From: Acheta domesticus | Lineage: Eukaryota; Arthropoda; Insecta; Orthoptera; Gryllidae | DNA length: 64,000 nucleotides | Direction: 5' to 3' | Assembly (NCBI GenBank): GCA_031308135.1 | Contig: JAHLJT010008756.1 | Span: forward strand, 76,367,397-76,431,396 | Shown here: piece by piece, positions 23,701 through 35,700 of the stretch | How positions within the stretch are numbered: the stretch's first letter is position 1 | Layout of the letters: the number at the start of each line of letters is the position of its first letter | Made by a program: the position numbers and the translations under genes | Notes under the pieces: model-generated | What the model saw: only the letters and a program-made list of their open reading frames with translations | Told to the model about the DNA's origin: nothing | Databases searched by the model: none

Positions 23701-26700
23701 ACGTATTTTCAATAAAAACAAATAGAGCGAATTTAGTTAAATAACTTTTCGGGAAAATAACCTTAAAAAGTTTGTCGATGTAAAATCACGATTTAGAAGC
23801 AAACGTTTCTTTGTATCACTGCAAATCACTGTATCAGTCTCTCTTGGCGGCTGCGCCTAGCATTTCCCTAATTTTACTTCTTGAGTTAATTATAGATTAA
23901 ATGTTATAGTTTTCAAAATAAATCCCCAGGTTTTCTGTACCTGAATGAAGCGGCACCAGGCAACGCAGGGATGAAAGACCAGGTGATGGCTCAACGCTGG
24001 GTGCAGAAGAATATCGCCGCGTTCCTTGGACAACCCTATGAGGTGACACTTGTGGGAGAGAGCGCGGGGGGTGCCTCTGTGCACCTTAATGTGCTCTCGC
24101 CTCTCACTAAAGGTACATAACATTTTCTTATCATGTTATTTATTTGCCAACTGGATATTATGTTTTACAATCTTCGTCTCTTTGCTAGTTGAGCTTAGTC
24201 TGTGGCAAAATACCAAGTAAGGGAGCTCTACACGACAATCTGCAAAATCTACTGAGACACATTGACAATATCGAACATCGTCGGCGTGGTGTAAATAACC
24301 CAACTAAAAATAATTTTCCAAATTTTTCTTCCTCCTAAAAAGTAGGGAGCTCATTAAGTTCCCCCAAAAAATAAGCACAAGAAATATATCTTTTAAATAA
24401 TAATTGCTTCGCTTGCATAAGAAAAATTTATTTTACACTATTTCCTTTTTTTGTAAAACCAACAATGAAATGCATTTTTCAGCACTTCCTTTTTACTATA
24501 AATAATTTAATTACACTTGGTAAGAATCACAGATAAAGAACGGGTTCCGAAACTGACGTAAAATATATTGACTTTCTACAAAATTGTACTTGCTAGTATT
24601 GTACACTAAACTCTTTTTATATAAGAAATAACAACTAAACAAAGAAAACTGTGCCCTTATTTAGCGGGTTGAATATCGAGTAGCGGAACCTCAAATCTAA
24701 TTCCATTATGAGTATGCTATCTCAAATTACTGCGCATGAAATTTACAGTAAGAAAAATACAGGATGTTGGTGCATGAGCGGCAAAAATTGATTTCAATGT
24801 GGCGCCTTTCGTGGAATTCAGTTATTTATAACAATATTTGGCGCTAATTAACAGCGCAGAATACACATTTTAAACGTTGCGCGTTTGAGATAGGTTTTAT
24901 TTTCCCCAAAGGGTGAACCGTGGGCTGACTCTCCAATGAGAGATGGAATTCTTTTACATGATCTTTGGATGTCTCACGACATCCCTGACATGATCATAGG
25001 ATGTCCCTAGACATTGCTTGTTTCCGTTTAAGACGCGACGGAATCATTTTTCGAAAATTCACAGCTACAGCAGTGGTTTCCCAGACGTCGACTAGCCAGT
25101 ATAAAAGCAGTAAACGGGTATTAGCGTTCCGTGAAGATTGCAAGTCGTCCCAAAACAGTGTTTTGCAGTCGGCGGGTTTGGCATAAAACGAACAAATAAG
25201 TGAGAAATCCGGTTTTCACTCGCTGAGACCAGGGCAATTTATTGATTTATCAATGATTAATTCATGCAAGTATACTAATAGTCGTAAATACTTGTCGTTT
25301 TGAGAATTTTCTCTTGTTTGAAAGGAATAAAGTACGTAGTAATCCTGCTACCCTAGGGCTAAGAACAGTACGTGATGTGTTCTTCCTCATCGTTTATATA
25401 TCCTCATCTTCCACACTACGATACGTGTCGAGAGATCAGGTGTACCTTTAAGCTGCTGACGTCTGGGGCGGTGACTCTCTCGAGGAATTACCCGGAGGGG
25501 GTGAGTTTCGCAGGCCGACGTGGAGGTCGACCCCGGATCCCAGTTTCGGAAACAACATCACAACTCTGAATATAATATGCTCTACACTAACGAAACCAAT
25601 GACCATAACTGACACGACCGGAAGTTCTAAATAATCAATCTATCGTTTCAGGTTTATTTAAACGGGCCATTGCGCAAAGTGGGAATGCAGTCGACCGCTG
25701 GGCGATCCAAACCGCCCCCGTAGAAACTTCGCAGCGCTTGGCCGCCGCAGTGAACTGTTCCAGAGACGACCCCTTCCAGACCGTGGACTGTCTACGTGGG
25801 GTGTCAACTCAAGATCTCATCGTCGCCGCCTTTGGCCCAGCGCTCACAGATTTTGTACGTGTATTGTAGAAAGATTCTGTACAAACCATATTTAATATTG
25901 AACAAAGACATATGAACTGCTGTCTACGATTAACACATTCAGGTCGTAGTCACTTTCCCTTTTTTTTCACCTCCGGTCGTTAAGTTTTGGAATATATTTC
26001 ACGGGTCATATCAGTAAATATTGTAGATTCAAGATATTTTTTTTATTTCAAACAATCTTGTACTTTCAAATGGAGCTTCACGTTTTATGTTTACATTTAT
26101 GGTTTTAAAGATTTTCTAATATAATTAACAAAAGAAGTTGAGTTTTAAAAAAGTTTAACACGTTTATTTTAATTATTCTTACGAATTCTGTTAATATTAG
26201 AACAAAAATTACGTTAGAGGAAAATTATAATAATGAAGAAACATTACTTTTTTATTTACGATAATTGGCATGATAATTTGCATGTAATTTTCAACAGCGC
26301 TCCTAAGGCGTGACTGCGGAGATCTTGCACATTAGTACATTTATCCATGACCTTAGTACATACATTCATGTATTTAGGTACTTCATTGTTGTAAAAACCT
26401 CAATGAATTGTCAGCGAACGGAAGAATAGCGTGCAGCAAATATACAATATTACTCGTGCGTACGTAGATTTGCCGGACGTGGTAAATTAAGGCCTGTAGG
26501 TGCCCGTAGATTCTACGAGCAGCGACCTGAATGCATTAACAAAAACACTTCAACATTTGTCAGCAGCACACAAACCACTGCTTTAAAATTGACATTTCGA
26601 TCGAACATGATCTGATACTCATGTTAATGTTGATCATGACAACCACGAAGTTTGTACTGTGAAAAATGGACACGCAAAATCCGAATCGAATCCAAGTAAG

Positions 26701-29700
26701 TAAGAAATAACCGACATAAAAAAGAAATACGTAATTATTAGAAATCGTGAAAAGAGGATCTCCTCTGTCTCGTACTGGTTTAACTTCCGGTGTTCCAAAA
26801 CGATTTAAACAAATTCATGTAGCAAGGGTGATAGCTCGCTATTTTACTCTTTCAACGCTTAATTACAGTCCTCTTAATATGAAAATCCCTGAATTATGTG
26901 TAGTATTTTGTCATGCTGGTTGATTCAGCCACTTCCTGAGACGTCAGGGTATCCGCGGGCGGACAACGCAACAGTGAAGTATTATGAAGTTATTAGAAAA
27001 CTAATCAGATATAAACTACAAGAATAATATCGTAATTCATACTTTTCGCGTCAGTGGCTTTGTAAGCCCGTATTTGATTACGTATCATTCGATATCATGT
27101 TCTACATCATATTTCATCTGCAAACAATTCTTGGAAGAGGGAAATCAATAACGCTTGTTTTCCGTATTTACGTAAAGTTTCCTGCGAACTTAAGAATTTT
27201 ATGTTTACAATATTATTTCTTGTTGGTTAAAATACTAAAGCACAGATTCTCAGAGACGCTTAGTACCAAACTATCAATATCACCGATGAGTTTGTATTAA
27301 AAGAGTGGAATTATAAAAGGATTTTTCAGAAAAAAAAATTGATTTTAATGGAAGAAAAATATTAATGTAGAGTTAATTAATTACTGTGTTAACAGATTTA
27401 CGTTTCGATGCCAAATTGTTCTCCCAATTACGAAAAATGATGCTAGACGATTTGACTAACGATCGACTATATTGTGTATGTCAACATGTGGCAATCTAAT
27501 GTTGCAATAAGAATTTTCATTTAAATAATCTGTGGCGATTTGAAAGAAACTCCATAGTACTGAAATATCATCTCAATTTATTCCAAATAAATGGAAATGA
27601 TTTGTATTTTCATCACTTACAGAGTGAATGTAACGGGTGAAAAAAAGCTATTCCCAGGTGTAGCATTTTCACCACCTTTATTTCTATGTAACCACAAAAG
27701 TTTCTCATGCCCCTATTTTTTCATGTACAGGATCGAAACCGCATAGCGCCGTTTACCTTCGTGCCCACCAATGATCTGCCTGTGGCGGGAGTTGAAACGT
27801 TTCTACCTGCGCCAGCGATAGAAATAGTGGAAAAAAACTTGTTTCATCCGGTGCCTTTCCTCACAGGATTTACCTCAAGGGAATCTATTGCGGACTTACC
27901 AGGTATGAAAAGAATGACTGGTTAAATTACGTTTCCCAACAACTTCCTACAGTAAATATTTCATTGGCACGGAATCTAAATAAAAATTTATTTCTACTTT
28001 ACAATTCATTTCACCTTAATGTTCGAAGTAAAAATGTTGTTCACCTTTTTTTACATTTTACCCCAAAATTCATCCATAGAATTACAATTATCATTCATGA
28101 CGCGTTTCAATATCTAAAGCTCGCAGTATGTACAGTATTTGTAAAAACGTGTTGAGTGTTTCTCATATACACGTGAACTACCCTCTTCAATGTTTCAGCC
28201 GTATTTTTTCTAAATGAAACTGTAGCCAGACTTTTGGATGCGTCATGGGACACGAAAATCTTACCAGAGCTTTCTCTTCCGAACGATGAAGCCAATAACG
28301 AGGAGGCACTAAGAGCACTTCGCCAATTCTACATGGATGGACAGCCGTTGACCAACGACACGCTGCTCAGATTCATGGACGTAAGTGGAGCAACAGCGAA
28401 AGGCGTCAAAGCTACAACAATATGAAATGCTTACATAAAGAAAGTGCGAACGTATATCTTTTCAGGACGAAGGATGATATTTTTATGGGGCAGATAAGAG
28501 TATTACTTTCAGAACATTACACCAGTTTCAAATAGGTTTCACTCTGGGTTGCAAAAGACATGACCCTTAAAATTACACGCAATAGGACTCATGTGATTGA
28601 TATTCTTTAAAACTCTGCATATTAAATAGGAAGATCGTAAGAATATATTGACGAAAATTAAAAAAAAAAATTCTAGTTTACCTGTCATCATACATTTTCG
28701 TTTTCTGACTTTTTACCCTAAAATATGAATATATTAATTACATTATTTTAATATTTTTAGAACGATGCTCATTATTAGTAGAAAATATAGATGGCAGAAT
28801 TTCAATGTCCACAACAGCGAAGCTGCGAATAGGAAGTACTACGAAAAAATTTCCCCTTCCTGTTCCAGAAATTCAATAAATTTTGTTTGGATTTTGTTTA
28901 CCATTTATATATTTTCGCCAATAATCATTTACTATTTATAAAGATAAAAACTAGCTTCAACTTTAACAAAACCAAATTCAGTGTACCTGACAAATCGAGG
29001 AAAACTTGCTGATGATTTACCTCGCACGCTTTCGACTATAGCGCGTCTGCGGTTAAGAATGAAATACAGGGCCTTATGGGCTTTTCTGGAAAATGAACAT
29101 CCCTCTGTTCTTAAGATTTCAAAACTGTTTTAAATCCTTATTAACATATTTTTATAACAAATATTACATTAGTGAAATATTACATTAAATACATTGTACA
29201 TTTGTCTCAAATCGTGGTGAATATCTTTAGAATTTATTAATTGTTGTAGAAAGGGGTACGTTCGGCTTTTCGATCAGCCACAGCTGCGGTGCCGCGTGCT
29301 TCGGTTGCTGTTTCCCACTGTGCTCAGAACGTTCGCCTTCCGGTTGTTTACTTGTGTTCGGTTGTGTTTTATTTTTTTTGACGTATGGTTTCGATCCCAT
29401 CATAGTGAAAAGAAAGTTTGTTTACTTTTCTTCATTTTTATTTTTAGGTTGTCGTATATTTATTATTTTACATTTTTTAAAGTTTATTTCTTTTTCTTTC
29501 CAAACTTAATTAAGAATGTATGACATACCAACCATAAAGCACAGGAGTGGTAATGTGCTACGTACTGGGGAAAAACAAATGGTTATTAAATCTTAAAACT
29601 ATTTAACTATAACTATATTTTCGAACGGGATTTGTTCTCAATGCTTACGGGAGATGACTGCTGCTCCCTCGGCGCGAGGCGGCTCGGTTTCCCGTGAATC

Positions 29701-32700
29701 AAATTATTTGTTCCCGTGGGCATGGCTTATTTTGTCGTCAAAGGAATTTTAAATATTTTGTTCGGTAATCAAAACTTATTACTCCACAGTTAAAAAACAA
29801 GAGCCTTGGCCTTTTTTCAACTGCTTGTAGTTGGCTTGTATTGTATTGAAATAGTGATGCACTTTAAAATTAACATATCGTCCTGATCTTTCAATGCATT
29901 TCAAGTACAAAGGACGTGAAAACCTTTGCATAGAAGCATACAGAAACGTTTCCTGTGTATCGTCTCTCGAGTATCATATAGTTTTCGATTTAAGGAAAGT
30001 AAAGAATATACGCTTTCAAAAATTGGAAAGCTTCAAGACAAACTAGTTTAACGCTAAACTAGCGCTCCGCCCCAACGCAGGATTCGTCGTCACCATCGAG
30101 CTCGTAACTTCCGATTCATGCAGTACATCAGAAAAGCGCCATGTTTGGCATCACTGTCGCCATAAGAGATCATACTTCATTCTTAACCTCGGACGCGCCT
30201 TAACGATGTTGAAACGAATCCACCACGTGATATGTGCATGAGCTATATCAGTGATTGCCAAGTGGACAAGTAATGACGTCGGAGCACTTTCCCCTCCTAG
30301 ATAAGGCAGTCGGAGAAGCGGTGCGAGCAAACGGGGGAGGGAAGGAGGGGCAGATGGTACCGAAATCTTAGCAATGGGACTTTCCGGTCTTTCAGACAAC
30401 ATGAGAGGGAAACCATCTGCACCAGTCAATTTTCTTTCCGTTAGAGAAGAAAGGTATCCGTTTATAGGTACTGGAACAAGGGTGAAGAGTTTATAGTGTG
30501 TTAAAAAAACTGCAGTATGATATAAAGCTCTACCTACAGATGCATTACATAGCTTGGCGACCCAGAGAAATCTGCGAGATTAAAATAAATTATGAGAATT
30601 GACATAGCTTGCAATCATGGAATAAGTAAATATAATAAATTAATCATGGAATAAGTAAAGGAATTTGCATATTATGGAAAAGATATTAAAAATCCCGAGG
30701 ATTTACAACATTCTCAAACAAAACTGTACATCAATAATAATCGAGCTTGGGGTCAAATTTCTCTTACGTGACCCCTATCGAGTACCTATTTGTTAACATT
30801 AATTATTGTTTCAGAACGAACTAATTCGTTATATTATATACTATTCTATAAAATATTATTGTCCTAAAATGTGAAAACTGTCATTTGCAAAAATGTTACT
30901 TAATAGAAGAACAGTAGTGAAATTATAATACTAGTTAAGATAAAGAGTCGAAATTGTTTTGAGTTATGTAATAATGTATTTTCTATTATACAAGCCTTAA
31001 TATTGTTATTAATTAGTAAATATTCTAAATAATAATTACCAGTTAAAAATCGCAATTATCGATTTTCCAAGCAAACCCTTTACCCCACTTCCGTACCATC
31101 ATTAGAACACTGTGCACTTGACATACTGTGCGCTTCCGCTGCGATGGCTTCTAGCTTGGCTCGGTCAGTCGGAAGCAAGAGAGATTTCCGTCACGTCACA
31201 GAGCATTGAATTGGCAACCACTGAGCTATATCTTAATTCCTACGGGTACGAGAAAGTTGGAAGGGGCTAAGTTAGGGGCTTATCTTGCTTTGCTTTGCTT
31301 TGCTTTGAAAAGGAAAAGTGGATATTTGTAATCTCGTATTATGTTAGTCTTGCACCTAATTGTAAAGGTTGTCATTTACCACTATAGAACGTTTTGCGTA
31401 CATAAGGGTTCAAAATGTTTTCCTTATCGTTAAGAAATCTCAAAATTCAATATTCGCTGATTGGTGGATCATGTATACAAAATACTCTCTGAACATTTGG
31501 TTTGTTTTCGAAACCATCAAGAAGACCATACAGAGATATACTCAGTTATTTGCAAGCATAGTTTATAGATTTGACAGAAAACAATTGATGTTTATGATGC
31601 AAATATTTTTTGTACTAATAATGAAATCATATGGAAATAAATGAGGACAACTGATTTTAATTTTATGTATATTACTATTTTATAAGGTGTGTTTTGTTGA
31701 CGTCATCTGATAAAATACCGTGTCATTTAACTTTAACAGAAATTAGATTTATGTGGACGGTTACATTTGTGATATAATCTAAGAGTAGTCTGCCACAGTG
31801 ATTTGGTATCCCGACAAAAAAAATTGTCTATTTTTATTGCTATATCTGACAACAAACATTTATTCAAGGTTCATACCTTTTATGTTGCAGATGCTTACCG
31901 ACATTCAGTTTGGCAAGGCAGTATACTACTGTTTAGAAATCATGGCAAAAGCACACAAGGAAAATTTGCACCAGTATATTTTTGACGTCAGTGATGAACT
32001 GAATACTTTGAAGATCGCATTAAACGTCACAGATATGCCAGGTATGCTATTACAGATTATCCCACATTTGGGGAAGCATTTAAAGTGGATTGGCCGATAA
32101 ACGGTTATAAAAATCAATCTTCATTTCTTGGTGGGTCTGTTTTTGTTCGCTCCAGCAGTCGTAATCAAAACATTGGCCCTCTGGGCACCGATACTTATAC
32201 TCCGTTTAAACAGATAGGCACTTCCAGGTCATGAGCTGTAAGGAGAGGTATTGGTAAAACCTTCAATTCTGTAACAAAGCCTACATATTTTGAATCAATA
32301 AAATTAGCCTCTGAACATTTATAGAATTTAAGGTCAATAGCATTTTGTTCCCGATAAAACTGTATTTTAACATAATCGCCACGTGTTCATCCGATATGCG
32401 AAGTTTCACCTTGAATCCCATACTGAGGGTCCGTGACTGTAACTGTGGATCTTCTACAAAGTATTTTGTGACAATTAATGATATTTACGATTACTATGAT
32501 TACCTTGATTTGTTCATAACAGAAGGCAAAGTATTATACAGGGTGTCCCACCAACTATGGACCACCCCCATAACTTCTAAACGGTTCAGGATATCGAAAT
32601 GCAGTTTTCGCTGAACAATGCAGAATCATGGGGCAAGTAACATGTCGTAGAGAAATTGTCTATAATACTTTTAGTTTTCGATAAAATTAATAATCTTTGA

Positions 32701-35700
32701 TTTTTTAAATGGAACTATATATTTTTCTCACCAGCAATGGATAGATCCTGAAAAGAGGAATAAAATGATGTATCATATGCTAGTATTTTGATAGTAATTT
32801 GCATATAAAATTACTTTCTGATATGTGATTTTCAATGAAACGGACAATATTTCGTGTAGCAGCCCTTGCCATAATCGCCGTTGGTGGAAGACCTTAGCGG
32901 CGTCGAGACTGTTTCGTGGAGACAAGGAGTGTGAGAGGGGTGGCCGTGAGGGATAGAGGCGCAACTACAGCAATTCACGGTCTTGACACGAAGATCATAT
33001 GAACAAACATCAATATTTCCGATCAGAAAGACGTTTTTTCCCATTTGTTCATCTGAATTGAACTTTTCTTCTAATGAAATTCCAAAGCAACGTTCATCGA
33101 AAAGAACAAAATAAAAATAATTTGTCGCGGAAGGACGATAATAATAAAGGTTCTTTTCAAACTTGCAAAAATCGATCTGAGTGTGTTATGGCAGAAACCA
33201 GCAATCATTTGAAAACAAGGGAAGGGAATGAATGCTTAAAAAGTTTTATTGTAATATCTTGATTAATTTATCAAATAGTAGAGAGATAGACGTTTTCTCT
33301 TTGCATTTACTCTTCATAAACGTCTTATTTAAACACGTACCAAAATAACAAAGCAATAAAACTTTTGAAACACATTTAACAGACTATCAGTGTCAATTTA
33401 CTAAACTTTAACACAAATGTACATCTGTAGTCTCGATTGCTAATATTGATTGCAGAGTTTCTCACTTCATGACGACATGTGCTGCCTCAAACTTGAAAAT
33501 CAACGGCAAAAGACGGAAGTGTACTGTTTTCTTTTTCATTTATGAAGAGCAGTAGAGGTATGATTGCGAAGTGGACGAATGATCATTTTAATTAAAAATT
33601 AAATTCACCAACGAACAGACGGTGGTTGCATTCTTCTCAAGTTTGAAAATGATATTTATTGCTAAAGAAGACAAGTTAAATGCAGATAAATCAATGGAAA
33701 AATTCTCTCATTCTGATCGTTAAAATTGGTAATTTTTAATGTAACTTTTGTGTTAAGACCCTGGATTGCCGTAGTTAGACCTCTTATCTCTCATTGCCAC
33801 CCCTTTCAGTCTTCTCTCTCCACGCAACAGTCTTGACGACGCGAAGGCCATTTTCCCCGAAGGCGACTATGGCAAGGGCTGCTACATGAAATATTGTCAG
33901 TTTCATTCAAAATCACATTTCAGAAAGTCTAATTTTATACGCAAATTACTATCAAAATACTAGCATATGATATATCATTTTATTCCTCTTTTCAGGATCT
34001 ATCCATTGCTGGTGAGAAAAATATATAGTTCCATTTAAAAAATCAAAGATAATTAAATTTATCGAAAACTAAAAATATTATAGATAATTTCTCTATGGCA
34101 TGTTACTTGCCTCATGATTCTACATTATTCAGCAAAAACTACATTTCGATATTCTGAACCGTTTCAAAGTTATGGGGGTGGTCCATAGTTGGTGGGACAA
34201 CCTGTATACATCGCCGCTGAGGAGGTCATGTGTCTAAAGCCTTAAAACCGAAGCCGCACTACCAGAAGGAATCTTTTTGAAGGGAATCAGCAGCAGCATC
34301 AATTATGCTGTAATCATTTCTCACCTAAGGGATTTTTGGTTTCAGTAGACTATCGATTTACAAAATTATCACAAAGTAATACTCGGTTATTCTATAAAAT
34401 GATTAAGCAATTGACAAAGACCACAGGAAGGGGAGCCTCAAGCATTAGAAAACTTGTCTTGAAAGTAGCCTAGAGAAACAATGCATTGGAATACATTATT
34501 CAAACAAACGTTTACCCGAGAATACTGATCACTATATCCAAAATTGCTCGGAAATATAGCTTTCAGGTAGGTATGTTTAAAGCGGAAAACATACTTTTCT
34601 AAACAAAACTGCGAAACACAAATATGTCGTAAATTGAACTCTCATAAACTTTCAGCTGTGAAATGCAGCCCATTAAATGATATCAAATTAATGTCACGTC
34701 AGGAGACACAAATAAAATGAGCAACTAATTAAATAAAGTCAATAATGACATCTCGGGAGAAGCGATGTGCGCAGAGATAAGTCCTATAAATATGTAGTTG
34801 TTCCAAATATTCCACGTATAAAAATTTAAATGCGTGGGGAAGTTATTTAAATGAGTGAAACTAAGGAGACATACGCATTAACATTTCCACTTGAATCAAC
34901 ACCAGGAACGATCATTGGTCCTCGTAAGTCGTTTCTTTTCAGGTAATGGAAACACACGTATCATCGCGTATTGTTTAAAAAACAAACTTTAGTAGAATGA
35001 TTCATAATCAATTTTTACAAAGTGTACAGAATCATCGTTATTATTCCTGTATACATATTCAATCTATGATCAATCACCAAAGCAGGCATTTTCAAGTTTG
35101 CAGTCTTGGTATTTATTTTCATAATCACTATCACACTACAATCACGTTTGAAAATATTTAATTTTCTTCTGAGTGGATTTATAATTCGATGGTTCTCTTT
35201 CTAATTTTTATACGCTGCCCCCTGAGGATCCCTCACGCCAATCCAATATTGGCGAGTGGTGCTGAGACACTTTAGATCATCGCAGAGCTAATTCACTAAT
35301 GTGTTCAAGGTACGGGTCACGGCGAAGATAATAATTACCTCTTCCGCATTGAGGGACTTCCTGAAGTAATGGAAAACGCTACAGCGGCATTGGCACGTCG
35401 CCGAATGGTGCGTCTGTGGACGAACTACGTCAAATATGGGTAAAATATATGTTTTAACAATATTCTCGAGACACAAGTAATGAATAACAGGAAATATTCA
35501 TTTTGCCTTAACCATACAAGTCAGTGAGAACAGTAAACTGAATTTAAAATTCTATTTAAGTGATACTATTCGAACACAAAATTGACTTAATGATTTGACT
35601 CCTACTGTAAATTTATTTTAATGTTTATTTCCAAAATTTCATGTCTAAGCGGAACTCAGCTTCTTTCTAAGAAATCGATACCATTGCCCAGTGTCGAAGA

